Origin: a bacterium
GTDB taxonomy: Bacteria > Myxococcota_A > Bradymonadia > Bradymonadales > Bradymonadaceae
Length of the DNA stretch: 57,457 nucleotides
Assembly (NCBI GenBank): GCA_030427705.1
Contig: JAUIBR010000045.1
Coordinates: 1 to 57,457 of the forward strand
Direction: 5' to 3'
This document shows positions 43,857-52,596 of the stretch, piece after piece; within the stretch, counting starts at the first letter, position 1; each line of letters opens with the position of its first letter. Position numbers and translations under genes: made by a program. The notes under the pieces were generated by a model. It was given only the letters and a program-made list of their open reading frames with translations. It had not been told where the DNA came from and ran no database searches.

Positions 43857-45572
43857 ATGGACGCTGTGGGGCAAGCGGTAGGCGCAGGTTTCCTGCTGCT
43901 CGGTATCGTCATGGGCGTGGCCATGGGTTGGCTACTTGCGCTCCAACGAGCCAACAAAGCCGTCGATTCTCGCGTCAAAGCGGAACTTGATGAGATTCGC
44001 GACGACACCATCACGAAGACCAAAGAATCGGTTGAAATCAACCTTCGTAACGAGCTCGAGGACGATGTCCGCGAAGAGCTGAAAGAGAAACTCGCTGGCA
44101 GCATCAAAGAAGACGCTGAACGCGACGCAAAACGTATCCTTTCCAAAGCGGAAGACGAAGCAGAAGGGCTTCGAAAGAAAGCCCGACGCGATGCTGACGA
44201 AGTCGTCGAAAAGGCACGGGCTAAAGCTGACGAAGAGGTCGGGAAACGCCGTGGCGAACTCGATCGAATCGAAGAAAAACTCAACGTTCGTGAGACACAA
44301 CTTGATGACCGTGCTTCGAAGCTAGATGGTCGCGCAAATGAGCTAGAAAGCCGCGAGGCGACGTACGAGAAGAACGCAAAGTCGTTGCGCGAACAGGAAG
44401 CTGTCCTTGAAGAACAGCAGACCAAAGTGCGCTCAGAATTGGAGCGTGTGTCTTCGTACTCCGCTGAACAAGCGAAAGCGGAACTGGTTGACCGGATGGA
44501 GGGCGAGGCCCGCATCGAAGCCGCGAAGCTCGCGCGCAAGATCGAAGAAGACGCCACCAACGAAGCGGACAAAAAGGCCAAGAAGATTCTCAGCACGACG
44601 ATTCAACGTTGGGCTGGTGAGTACGTTACCGAGCGAACGGTCAAGGTCGTGCCTCTTCCAAACGATGACCTCAAGGGGCGCATCATTGGGCGCGAAGGCC
44701 GAAACATTCGGGCGCTGGAAGCCGCGACAGGAATGGACATCATCATCGATGATACGCCCGAAGCTGTGCTGGTGAGTGGCTTCGACCCCGTTCGACGCCA
44801 CGTCGCGACGCTGACGCTTCAGAAGTTGATTTCCGATGGTCGTATTCACCCCTCGCGTATCGAGGAAGTCGTCGAGAAGACGACGCAGGAAGTCGACCAA
44901 CAAATCAAAGAGTACGGCGAGCGTGCTGCGTTTGAGCTTGGTATCCATGGCCTGCACATGGACATCATCAAGCTCTTGGGGCAGCTACAATTCCGTACGT
45001 CTTATGGCCAGAACATGTGGAGCCACTCGATTGAGGTCGGGTTCCTTTGTGGCTTGATGGCCAGCGAATTGGGTGTGAACGTCAAGATGGCTCGCCGCGC
45101 GGGTCTTCTGCACGACCTCGGCAAAGCGCTCACGCACGAACAGGATGGAAGCCATGCCCTCATCGGTGCTGAAATCCTGAAGCGTTGTGGCGAGCACGAG
45201 ATTGTGCGGAACGCTGTCGCGGCTCACCACAACGAAGAGCCACAGAACTCGGTCATCGCGCACCTGGTTATCGCTGCTGACGCACTGTCGGGAGCGCGTC
45301 CTGGCGCACGTCGCGAGATTCTGGGCACCTACGTCAAGCGACTCGAAGACCTTGAGCGTATCTCGGGAGACTTCCCAGGCGTTCAGAAGTCGTATGCCGT
45401 ACAGGCCGGTCGCGAGATTCGTGTGATGGTTGAAAACTCGAAGGTTAACGACGACGAAGCCTTTGCGCTTAGCAAAGAAATCGCGAAGAAGATCGAAGAG
45501 GAGTTGACCTATCCAGGCCAAATCAAAGTGTGCGTGATTCGCGAAACACGCGCCGTGGACTACGCGAAATAG
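43857..45572 (+). CDS. rny: Ribonuclease Y
   Basis: 571 residues, a little longer than usual. One N-terminal membrane helix (AGFLLLGIVMGVAMGWLLA), a very long charged coiled coil (about 35-260), a KH RNA-binding domain (GRIIGREGRNIRALEAATGM), then an HD domain with the metal His/Asp pair in LLHDLGKALTHEQ and AAHHNEEPQNS. It is a membrane-tethered endoribonuclease starting mRNA decay. AGGAGA precedes the ATG. tyrS lies downstream behind a repeat cluster. Confidence 0.96.
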   Translation: MDAVGQAVGAGFLLLGIVMGVAMGWLLALQRANKAVDSRVKAELDEIRDDTITKTKESVEINLRNELEDDVREELKEKLAGSIKEDAERDAKRILSKAEDEAEGLRKKARRDADEVVEKARAKADEEVGKRRGELDRIEEKLNVRETQLDDRASKLDGRANELESREATYEKNAKSLREQEAVLEEQQTKVRSELERVSSYSAEQAKAELVDRMEGEARIEAAKLARKIEEDATNEADKKAKKILSTTIQRWAGEYVTERTVKVVPLPNDDLKGRIIGREGRNIRALEAATGMDIIIDDTPEAVLVSGFDPVRRHVATLTLQKLISDGRIHPSRIEEVVEKTTQEVDQQIKEYGERAAFELGIHGLHMDIIKLLGQLQFRTSYGQNMWSHSIEVGFLCGLMASELGVNVKMARRAGLLHDLGKALTHEQDGSHALIGAEILKRCGEHEIVRNAVAAHHNEEPQNSVIAHLVIAADALSGARPGARREILGTYVKRLEDLERISGDFPGVQKSYAVQAGREIRVMVENSKVNDDEAFALSKEIAKKIEEELTYPGQIKVCVIRETRAVDYAK

Positions 45573-45694
45573 TTCTTGGTTTTTGGTCCTTGGTTCTTGG
45601 TCAATTCTGGAGTTCCTCTAGGATCTGAGCAATGCCGCCAAGTGCCGAAAACCGAAGAACTAACCAAGAACTAATTACCAGTTACCAAGAACCG
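45572..45694 (+). repeat. Clustered TTCTTGG/CCAAGAA inverted repeats between rny and tyrS
   Basis: From 45572 to 45602 the sequence runs as degenerate 7-8-base units (GTTCTTGGT, TTTTTGGT, CCTTGGT, TCTTGGT). From about 45650 to 45694 the complementary words recur (ACCAAGAAC twice, ACCGAAGAAC, ACCAGTT). The two arms can pair around about 50 bases, leaving the tyrS ribosome-binding site at the edge. It may be an attenuator-like leader or a small mobile repeat; the start of a 24-codon upstream extension of tyrS lies inside it and is therefore not believed. Confidence 0.6.
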
Positions 45695-45703
45695 AGAAGA
45701 GCA

Positions 45704-47020
45704 GTGAGTTTCAAGAGCGCAATGTTGGAGGACCTTGAGGTCCGTGGATTGATCTTTCAGAAGACCCATGACGAGCTGGACGAAGCTCTGGCAGAAGGAC
45801 CAATTACGCTCTATTGCGGCTTCGACCCCTCCGCCGACAGCCTCCATATTGGTAACCTTCTGGGGATTTGTGTGCTCGCCCATTTCCGGCGTCACGGACA
45901 CAATCCTGTAGCGTTGGTTGGTGGAGCGACGGGTCTCATCGGTGACCCCAGTGGCAAATCTGAAGAGCGCAACCAGCTTTCAGAAGAGGTGCTGCAAAAG
46001 AACTTGGAGGGTATCTCAAACGACCTTCGCAAATGTTTGGACCGTGCGTTGGAGATGCACCCAGAGACGCTTGGCGACGTATCGCGGGACGAGATTCCAA
46101 TCGTGAATAACGCGGACTGGATGAAGCCCTGGTCGTTCATTGAATTCCTGCGCGACGTGGGCAAGAGTTTTCGCGTGAATGCGATGCTGGCGAAGGATTC
46201 GGTCAAGACTCGCCTTGAAGAGCGTGAACAGGGGCTGAGCTACACCGAATTCAGCTACATGTTGATCCAAGCCTACGACTTTCTGCACTTGTTCAAAGAG
46301 CACGGTTGCCGTCTTCAGGTCGGAGGTTCGGACCAATGGGGCAACATCACTGCCGGAACCGAGCTGATTCGTAGGACGACCGGTGATTCGGCGTTCGGCC
46401 TGACATTTCCCCTGATTACGTCTGCGAGTGGTCAAAAACTGGGCAAGACTGAGAAGGGGGCGACCTACTTGAATCCGGATCGCAATAGTCCCTACGAGTT
46501 CTACCAGTACTGGGTGAACCGCGAAGATGCTGACTGCGAGCGATTCTTGCGAATGTTCACGTTCATGCCACATGACGAGATCGACGAGCTCGCCTCAATC
46601 ATCGAACGCGGAGAGAACCGCGGGGATGTGCAACGTCGGCTGGCGCATGAAGTCACGTGGCTTGTGCATGGCAAGGAAGAGGCGGACAAGGCCGTACGTG
46701 CGTCCAAGATGCTGTTCGGTGAGAAGATCGAAGGTATGACGGACCGAGACCTTCAGTCGATCTTTGCTGACGTGCCGTCCACGTCCATCGAGCGCGGTCG
46801 TTTGGAGTCTGGGATTGGAATCTTGGATTTGATTACCGAGACCGGGCTTCGCGGCTCAAAGTCGGATGCGCGTCGACTTGTGCAGGACGGTGGTGCCTAC
46901 ATCAACAACGAGAAGGTCGATGGACTGGACCATGTTGTCGACACCGCTCAGCTAGCTAGCGAGTCCATGCTGGTGTTGCGGGCGGGCAAGAAGAAGTACC
47001 ACGTACTCGCTGTCGAGTAG
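45704..47020 (+). CDS. tyrS: Tyrosyl-tRNA synthetase
   Basis: 438 residues from GTG 45704, preceded by AGAAGAG; an upstream in-frame ATG lies in the repeat cluster and would add non-conserved residues. Class I signature ADSLHIGNLLGI (HIGH-like), tyrosine-binding YGLxxYT-type stretch LSYTEFSYMLIQAYDFLHL, and KMSKS-like KLGKTEKG. A C-terminal S4 RNA-binding domain (about 360-438) ends VLRAGKKKYHVLAVE. It charges tRNA-Tyr and is a single-copy essential enzyme. The phosphatase lipoprotein gene follows after 19 bases. Confidence 0.95.
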   Translation: MSFKSAMLEDLEVRGLIFQKTHDELDEALAEGPITLYCGFDPSADSLHIGNLLGICVLAHFRRHGHNPVALVGGATGLIGDPSGKSEERNQLSEEVLQKNLEGISNDLRKCLDRALEMHPETLGDVSRDEIPIVNNADWMKPWSFIEFLRDVGKSFRVNAMLAKDSVKTRLEEREQGLSYTEFSYMLIQAYDFLHLFKEHGCRLQVGGSDQWGNITAGTELIRRTTGDSAFGLTFPLITSASGQKLGKTEKGATYLNPDRNSPYEFYQYWVNREDADCERFLRMFTFMPHDEIDELASIIERGENRGDVQRRLAHEVTWLVHGKEEADKAVRASKMLFGEKIEGMTDRDLQSIFADVPSTSIERGRLESGIGILDLITETGLRGSKSDARRLVQDGGAYINNEKVDGLDHVVDTAQLASESMLVLRAGKKKYHVLAVE

Positions 47021-47039
47021 ATTGAACGAAAGGGGACAT

Positions 47040-47912
47040 ATGAAGAAGATTCTATTGACGATTTTTTTGGTTGGAGGCTGCTCGGCAGCGCCCACATCAA
47101 CTGAGACAGTCGACACTCACCCAGTTGAGGTAACTCAGATTCCTGAGCCGGTTGAGAAAGCCAGTCCGTCGCCATTACGTACGGACCTCAAAGAGATCGG
47201 TCATGGCTTGGTCGAAGGTTACTTGGGCAAGGAAGACTATCCCGATACCGGTGTACTGCTTGCACCACCACCGGCCGCTGGTTCGGCCGCCCAAAAGCTC
47301 GATGATGAAGTGGCAGCAGCCATGGTGAACCTGAATGGAACCCCCCGCTTTAGGCTCGCCAAACGGGATGCCAATCTCAAGATGGACGATGCTGTCACCG
47401 CTTACTCGTGCGTGATGCAGATTCCGATCTCACAAGCAGAAACACCGCATATCTATCAGTTGATGCAACGATCGTTGGCTGATGCGGGATTGTCGAGTTA
47501 TGGGGCGAAAAACAAGTACCAGCGAAAGCGGCCGTTCATGGTCAACAATACCCCAACTTGCACTCCTGAAGAGGAGGAGGCGCTGCGCTCCGACGGATCG
47601 TATCCATCTGGGCATACATCGTTGGGGTATGCTTGGGCGCTAATCTTGGCCGAAGTTGCGCCCGACAAGAGCGACGCAATTCTGGGTCGAGGACTGGAGT
47701 TCGCAAAGAGCCGGCTGGTCTGCAATGTACACTGGAATAGCGACGTTGAGGCGGGCTTTAAAGTGGCTTCGATGGCGGTTGCAAAGCTGCACGCCAACGA
47801 TGAGTTCAACACGATGGTAGATGCTGCACAGGCGGAATATCAAACAGTTGCGGCTAAAGGCCTTCAACCTAACGGAGACTGCGCGTTGGAGGCAGAAGCA
47901 CTCAACAAGTAG
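47040..47912 (+). CDS. Class A-like acid phosphatase lipoprotein (PAP2 superfamily)
   Basis: 290 residues from ATG 47040 with AAAGGGG upstream and a lipoprotein signal (MKKILLTIFLVGGC). KNKYQRKRPF, SDGSYPSGHTSLGYAWAL and SRLVCNVHWNSDVEAG are the three motifs of class A non-specific acid phosphatases, including the GSYPSGHT signature and the nucleophilic His. It should hydrolyse phosphomonoesters in the envelope. The lipid anchor is unusual in the family, which is mostly soluble and periplasmic. Confidence 0.88.
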   Translation: MKKILLTIFLVGGCSAAPTSTETVDTHPVEVTQIPEPVEKASPSPLRTDLKEIGHGLVEGYLGKEDYPDTGVLLAPPPAAGSAAQKLDDEVAAAMVNLNGTPRFRLAKRDANLKMDDAVTAYSCVMQIPISQAETPHIYQLMQRSLADAGLSSYGAKNKYQRKRPFMVNNTPTCTPEEEEALRSDGSYPSGHTSLGYAWALILAEVAPDKSDAILGRGLEFAKSRLVCNVHWNSDVEAGFKVASMAVAKLHANDEFNTMVDAAQAEYQTVAAKGLQPNGDCALEAEALNK

Positions 47913-47929
47913 ATTTTGCCAAAACTGAA

Positions 47930-47956
47930 TTGACAAGCCAGCTGCGCATCTATAAA
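47930..47956 (+). promoter_or_regulatory. Candidate promoter for the tRNA-Lys/tRNA-Glu unit
   Basis: TTGACA (47930-47935), a 15-base spacer and TATAAA (47951-47956), followed by a GC-rich discriminator (CCGTGCCTCGCG) as expected for stable-RNA promoters. The predicted transcript starts about 30 bases before tRNA-Lys. Confidence 0.65.
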
Positions 47957-47991
47957 CCGTGCCTCGCGTTTGGCGATGCCAAATCACCATT

Positions 47992-48064
47992 GGGCCGTTA
48001 GCTCAGTTGGTAGAGCAGCTGACTTTTAATCAGCGGGTCGATGGTTCGAGTCCATCACGGCTCA
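47992..48064 (+). tRNA. tRNA-Lys (anticodon TTT)
   Basis: 73 bases with a full cloverleaf: acceptor GGGCCGT/ACGGCTC with discriminator A, D-stem GCTC/GAGC, anticodon arm GCTGA-CTTTTAA-TCAGC (anticodon TTT), and T-arm GATGG-TTCGAGT-CCATC. CCA is not encoded (CTA follows). Confidence 0.97.
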
Positions 48065-48083
48065 CTAAAAATTTAGATTTTCG

Positions 48084-48117
48084 TTGTCAGTCATTAACGG
48101 TGAAAGCGGACTGACAA
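48084..48117 (+). other. Perfect 9-bp stem-loop between the two tRNAs
   Basis: TTGTCAGTC (48084-48092) pairs perfectly with GACTGACAA (48109-48117) across a 16-base loop. No T-run follows. It could direct processing of a bicistronic tRNA precursor or weak termination. Confidence 0.6.
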
Positions 48118-48124
48118 TCGGTGT

Positions 48125-48199
<75 letters not shown>

Positions 48200-48201
48200 T
48201 C

Positions 48202-48233
48202 AAAAAAGCCCGCTCAATTGAGCGGGCTTTTTT
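48202..48233. terminator. Rho-independent terminator of the tRNA unit
   Basis: The perfect self-complementary AGCCCGCTCAATTGAGCGGG is closed by CT, with A6 before and T6 after, so it can terminate in either direction. It starts three bases after tRNA-Glu. Confidence 0.95.
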
Positions 48234-48299
48234 GCTTCTTGTTTCTGCCGACAAACTCATTTCTGGTACTACTTGGAGTGCCCTTTTCGAGGTGCTCGA

Positions 48300-48614
48300 A
48301 TGCATGAAATTCAAAGTGAAGCCGAATTCCAGGAGTGGGTTGCTGAGCATGATCCGCTCCTAGTCTATTTCACCAACGATGTTTGCGTGGTGGGCGAATC
48401 GTTACTCAGCAAAGTGGAACAGTTGGTGGCCGATGAAGGGGTTCAAGGCGTGGTGGTCAATACCGTGCGAACGCCAGCAATATCGGGCCAGAATCTTGTC
48501 CTAACGGTTCCGGCAATCTTGGTGTTTCGGGATGGGAAGGAGTACACGCGACTCTCCCGTAACGTCTCGCTGGCCGAAGTCGAAGACGCCCTCTATCGTG
48601 CTCGACAACGGTAA
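48300..48614 (+). CDS. Thioredoxin-fold protein without CxxC
   Basis: 104 residues from ATG 48300 with CGAGG upstream. LVYFTNDVCVVGESLLSKVE occupies the place of the thioredoxin active site, with a single Cys and no second one, followed by VPAILVFRDGKEYTRLSRNV, which has the cis-Pro loop (TVPAILVF). The fold is thus thioredoxin-like but not a classical disulfide reductase; a thiol-binding or structural role is possible. It lies 18 bases before the PknK-like kinase gene and may be its partner. Confidence 0.8.
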   Translation: MHEIQSEAEFQEWVAEHDPLLVYFTNDVCVVGESLLSKVEQLVADEGVQGVVVNTVRTPAISGQNLVLTVPAILVFRDGKEYTRLSRNVSLAEVEDALYRARQR

Positions 48615-48632
48615 GCAAAGGGCACCAACGCG

Positions 48633-51600
48633 ATGTCGAAGAAGTTTGGGCCATTTCGAATAGGGGAATCGATCGGGGCAGGTGGGATGAGCGAGGTCTT
48701 TGCCGCAACCCACCACGCATCCGGGGAAGCAGTCGCGATCAAGGTCACCCGTTTTCGGGAAGAGCAGACGTCATTGCAGCGCGCGTTCACGGCTGAACTA
48801 GCCGCAATGGCACGCATGTACCATCCGGGCATCGTTCGCATTCACGATTGGGGACGGCTTCCAGACGATGACGGCAACTGGTGCGCGATGGATTTGGCCG
48901 ACCTCGGGGCCCTTGACGTGTCGATGATTCGGGACTGGAAGGGATTGCGTGACGTACTTACACAGGTGCTGTTGGGACTTGCGCATGCACACTCGCGCGG
49001 CATCGTTCACCGCGATTTGAAACCCCAGAACATCTTGGTTTTTGGTGATCTGAACGCACCTGTTTATCGCATCGCCGACTTTGGGTTGGCGCACTCTCGA
49101 TTCGAACTAAACCCGGATGCACTAACGGGCGCGGTAGCGGGGACGCCCGCCTACATGGCTCCTGAACAGCTGCATGGACGGTGGCGCGAGTACGGGCCGT
49201 GGACCGATCTCTATGCTGTTGGATGCATCGCGTTTGAGCTCGCAAGGGGCAAGCCGCCATTTCGCGGCAACTCACCACTCAAGATTGCATTGGCCCACGT
49301 CCAAGGCGAGCGACCCGAGTTGGTGACGCGGTTTGCTGTTCCCGATGGGTTTGAACAATGGATCGATGGTCTAATGCAACGTGATTGGGTCAGCCGCGTC
49401 GGCAGCGCGGCCCTTGCGTTGTCCGGGTTGGATGCACTTGGTGAAGTTGAATCGGACACATCGCCTGATTGGAGCACAGCCTCGGTAGTCGCACTCACGA
49501 TGGATTTCGATGACATCACCCAACAACTGGATGTTCCGACCCTTGCGGACGACGACGTGCCGACGATGTTGGCAGAGACGCTGGCCCAGATGGGTTTTGC
49601 GTTGCCCGACGTCACGCCGGGTGTCTCTTCCGACGGCCAAGAGGACGTCAGTTTGCCTGATGATTGGCGGGTCGAGAGAACAACCTCGACGCGTTTTGAG
49701 GACACCGGCTCAAAACTAATCTCAATGCGGCAAACGCCTGTCGTTGGACACGATCAAACTCGCGACGCCATCTGGAAAGTGCTTCGACAGTCCATCCACG
49801 AACAAAGAAGTGCGGTCGTGTTGGTCGAGGGCGGGTCAGGGCGCGAGCGCGCGATGATCGGGCGGTGGTTGTTAGAACGAGTCCGGGAATGCTCTACCGT
49901 CGAGACGGTTCATTTACGCGCTGACGTCGCACAGTATGGACGCGACCCGTTCGAGGAGACTTTGAGTGAATTGCTTTCGTGCCGAGGCCTTTCGGACGAC
50001 CGTTTGACGGAGCACCTTGGCCGTATTTTGTCTCGATACGTTCAGGCACCGTACTCGTTGGCTCAACGACTCGCCCCAATTTTCGACGTATCGGAACCAG
50101 CAGCAAAACGGCGAGTCTTTGCGCGCGCAGGGCTCTGGGAGTTTTTGGATGAGACGGCGCGAGTTCGGCCGGTCCTACTGCATATCGCGGGTTTGGGCCG
50201 CGACCACATACTGTGGAGCCTCATCGAACGCATTCAACGGGTGAATCCGGGAGCGTTGGTCGTCGTTGCTACGCTCATTAACGGTGATTGGCTGCGAACG
50301 GACACTGAAGTTCGTGTGCGTGAACATGCACAAACTTCAGTTACCAGACCGCAATCCTTGAATGAGCAAGCCATTGAGTATGTTCTGGATTCGTACATTC
50401 GCCTCGCACCCGAGCTCCGAAAACGATGGCTAGACGTCGCCAAAGAAGACCTCGGTGTCGCCATGGATTGTGTGCGGTATGGCGCATTGATGGGTGCATT
50501 GGTCCCGACCCCCGATGGACACACGCTGTATCCAGGTGTGAACTTTCCTCAGTCCGCACAACAGCTAGTTGAGGAGCGGATCATTCCGCTGCGGCGACAC
50601 TTCCCCGCAGCGCTTCGCGCGCTCACCGTTGCAGCAGCTGCGGGTTCGGCCCTGAGCTTTGATGAGTGGACAGATGCCATGAAGGTTGTGGGCGCCGATT
50701 TAGAGGATTCGAGTGTTTCGGTTCTCATGCGGCACGGTTTCATACGTGAGATCGGTGGCCGATACGAGTTCGAGAACCCGGATGAGCGCCAGTTTCTGGT
50801 ACGGCAATTGTTGGCCGAGGATAGGGCGAACCTCATCGAAAGCTGCGATTTAAGTGTGCTCGACGAAGCATTGCTCGCCGCGGAGCTATACCTCGTTGGC
50901 GATGTTCCGCAGAAAGCAGCGGAGTGTTTGATCGCGGTCATGACTTCGCCGAAACGGAGCACAATGAACCTCTCGCCGTGGCTCATCACGGCCGAGCGAA
51001 TCTTGAATACGCTTGATGAGCCAACCGAGCTTTTGGGGTGGATTCCGGTCGCTGAGACGATCTGCCGACGTGTGGAGAATGACTTCGGTAGTAGCAAGGA
51101 GCTGCTTGAGCTGATCCGTCGACCGGAGGTCCAGCAGACTCCACGTGCCCTGCTAGAGTTGCGGATTCAATCCGCGACCTCGCTTGCTTACGAAGGGCAT
51201 TTCGAGCGTGGATTGGAGGAGGCGACCGAGGTTCTGGATGCGCTGGGGGACACAGATGCGAGATACGCACAAGCCACAGGTGTTGTGGGTTGGATATTGA
51301 TGGCGATGCAGCGGTACGAAGACGCGGGCGCGGTCTTGCGAGCCGGGCTCAAAAACGCGCTGGAGTTTGAGGCTTGGGCTGACGCGACCGGTGTGTGTGT
51401 GTTGCTTCCTTTCACAATCCTGGATGACCCTGAACGATCATTGGGTGTTTTCGAGCAGGCCATTGAGTTTGCACTGAAATCAGGAGACGAAGGCAGATAC
51501 TTGCGTGTGCTGTTGGAGCGGTGCCTCACACTTTTGGAGATGGGAGAATTTGACTCCGCACTCCGCAACGCCGAGGTGGTCTGGCGCCTTGGTCCGTGGG

Positions 51601-51938
51601 CACGTCCTGGCCAGCTTCCACTTGTCGGGGTGAACCTGGCGGTTTGCCGTGCAAAAGTCGGCGACCGAGCGGGCGCGAAAGAGGCCATTGAACAGACTGC
51701 CGCTCTGTCGCCGGAAACGCCGGAGCTTCGCGATCGACAAAGGCACGGCACGTACTGCGTGATTTCCGCTATCATGCACGACACGGAGGAATGGGACCGC
51801 CTTGTTGCGTCGCGTCCACCGCCCCGGGCGACTATCACTGCTCTACGCTACATCGCCTCAAGTGCATGGAAGGAAGTTGACGATAGCATCCGGGCGGAAC
51901 AGGCGATGGAGTATCTTGGCGATGAGTTTCAAATATGA
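48633..51938 (+). CDS. PknK-like cytosolic Ser/Thr kinase with pseudo-ATPase and helical repeats
   Basis: 1101 residues, no membrane segment. Kinase at about 5-275: glycine loop GAGGMSEVF, AIKVTRF, HRDLKPQN, ADFGLAHS and APEQ, all intact. After a linker, residues of about 370-660 resemble the STAND/AAA ATPase of PknK-type proteins (VVGHDQTRDAIWKVLRQSIH), but the Walker A is VEGGSGRERAMI and lacks Lys and Ser/Thr. The C-terminal 400 residues are TPR-like helices (SLAYEGHFERGLEEATEVLD). It probably integrates signals through protein contacts. The stop overlaps the GNAT start (ATGA). Confidence 0.9.
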   Translation: MSKKFGPFRIGESIGAGGMSEVFAATHHASGEAVAIKVTRFREEQTSLQRAFTAELAAMARMYHPGIVRIHDWGRLPDDDGNWCAMDLADLGALDVSMIRDWKGLRDVLTQVLLGLAHAHSRGIVHRDLKPQNILVFGDLNAPVYRIADFGLAHSRFELNPDALTGAVAGTPAYMAPEQLHGRWREYGPWTDLYAVGCIAFELARGKPPFRGNSPLKIALAHVQGERPELVTRFAVPDGFEQWIDGLMQRDWVSRVGSAALALSGLDALGEVESDTSPDWSTASVVALTMDFDDITQQLDVPTLADDDVPTMLAETLAQMGFALPDVTPGVSSDGQEDVSLPDDWRVERTTSTRFEDTGSKLISMRQTPVVGHDQTRDAIWKVLRQSIHEQRSAVVLVEGGSGRERAMIGRWLLERVRECSTVETVHLRADVAQYGRDPFEETLSELLSCRGLSDDRLTEHLGRILSRYVQAPYSLAQRLAPIFDVSEPAAKRRVFARAGLWEFLDETARVRPVLLHIAGLGRDHILWSLIERIQRVNPGALVVVATLINGDWLRTDTEVRVREHAQTSVTRPQSLNEQAIEYVLDSYIRLAPELRKRWLDVAKEDLGVAMDCVRYGALMGALVPTPDGHTLYPGVNFPQSAQQLVEERIIPLRRHFPAALRALTVAAAAGSALSFDEWTDAMKVVGADLEDSSVSVLMRHGFIREIGGRYEFENPDERQFLVRQLLAEDRANLIESCDLSVLDEALLAAELYLVGDVPQKAAECLIAVMTSPKRSTMNLSPWLITAERILNTLDEPTELLGWIPVAETICRRVENDFGSSKELLELIRRPEVQQTPRALLELRIQSATSLAYEGHFERGLEEATEVLDALGDTDARYAQATGVVGWILMAMQRYEDAGAVLRAGLKNALEFEAWADATGVCVLLPFTILDDPERSLGVFEQAIEFALKSGDEGRYLRVLLERCLTLLEMGEFDSALRNAEVVWRLGPWARPGQLPLVGVNLAVCRAKVGDRAGAKEAIEQTAALSPETPELRDRQRHGTYCVISAIMHDTEEWDRLVASRPPPRATITALRYIASSAWKEVDDSIRAEQAMEYLGDEFQI

Positions 51939-52519
51939 AGACCGAGATACGGCCCGTGGTAGGGCGTGAAATCGAGCCGTTTCTACAAGATATCGCGCGG
52001 CTTCGAATCGAGGTGTTTCGCGAGTTTCCGTACCTCTACGACGGCGACTTCGAATATGAAGAGCGTTACCTAACCCATTATGCAGAAGCAGACTTAGCGT
52101 TATTCGTGCTTGCCATTGCGGATGGTCAAGTCGTTGGCGTTTCCACTGCGGTAGCGATGGTCGAGGCAGATCCTGAATTCAAATCGGCGATTGCGGGAAG
52201 TGAATTCGGCGTTGAAGAAACCCTGTACTTTGGGGAATCGGTGCTGGATGCCCGTTTTCGCGGCCAAGGGTTTGGCAAACAGTTCTTCGTGGAACGCGAG
52301 GCGCACGCGGAACGAATGGGACTTCCCGTTACCTGTTTCTGCGCGGTCGAACGGCCCCAAGACCATCCTCGAAAGCCGAATGGTTACCGGCCGCTGCATG
52401 GATTCTGGCGGTCGTTGGGCTACGAGCATCATCCAGACATTCGCGTCCATTATCCTTGGAAAGACATCGACGAAGACAGCGAGTCTTTGAAACCAATGTC
52501 GTTTTGGTTCAAGCGATAG
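51935..52519 (+). CDS. GNAT-family N-acetyltransferase
   Basis: 194 residues, overlapping the kinase gene by four bases. The central acetyl-CoA motif is ESVLDARFRGQGFGKQFFVE (R-x-x-G-x-G), preceded by a beta-strand with LFVLAIADGQVVGVSTAVAM. Family members acetylate small amines or protein N-termini/lysines. Translational coupling suggests it modifies a target connected to the kinase or acts in the same response; the substrate cannot be predicted. Confidence 0.88.
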   Translation: MKTEIRPVVGREIEPFLQDIARLRIEVFREFPYLYDGDFEYEERYLTHYAEADLALFVLAIADGQVVGVSTAVAMVEADPEFKSAIAGSEFGVEETLYFGESVLDARFRGQGFGKQFFVEREAHAERMGLPVTCFCAVERPQDHPRKPNGYRPLHGFWRSLGYEHHPDIRVHYPWKDIDEDSESLKPMSFWFKR

Positions 52520-52596
52520 TTGCTCGTCGCTCGGTGAACATGAGTTGGAGCCACCCAAGAAGCGCGCTACCATCTAGGAAACCCAAAAGGCTCGCT

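Noticed and set aside
43706-44596. Ser-rich 296-codon open frame antisense to rny
   Set aside because: The Ser/Phe/Arg composition is the complement of the Lys/Glu/Asp-rich coiled coil of RNase Y.
45632-45703. Upstream ATG extension of tyrS by 24 codons
   Set aside because: It reads through the repeat cluster, is not conserved in character, and a GTG with a ribosome site lies at the start of the family similarity.
45572-45703. T-box riboswitch for tyrS
   Set aside because: T-boxes are mainly in Gram-positive bacteria, and neither a specifier loop nor the antiterminator bulge can be recognised.
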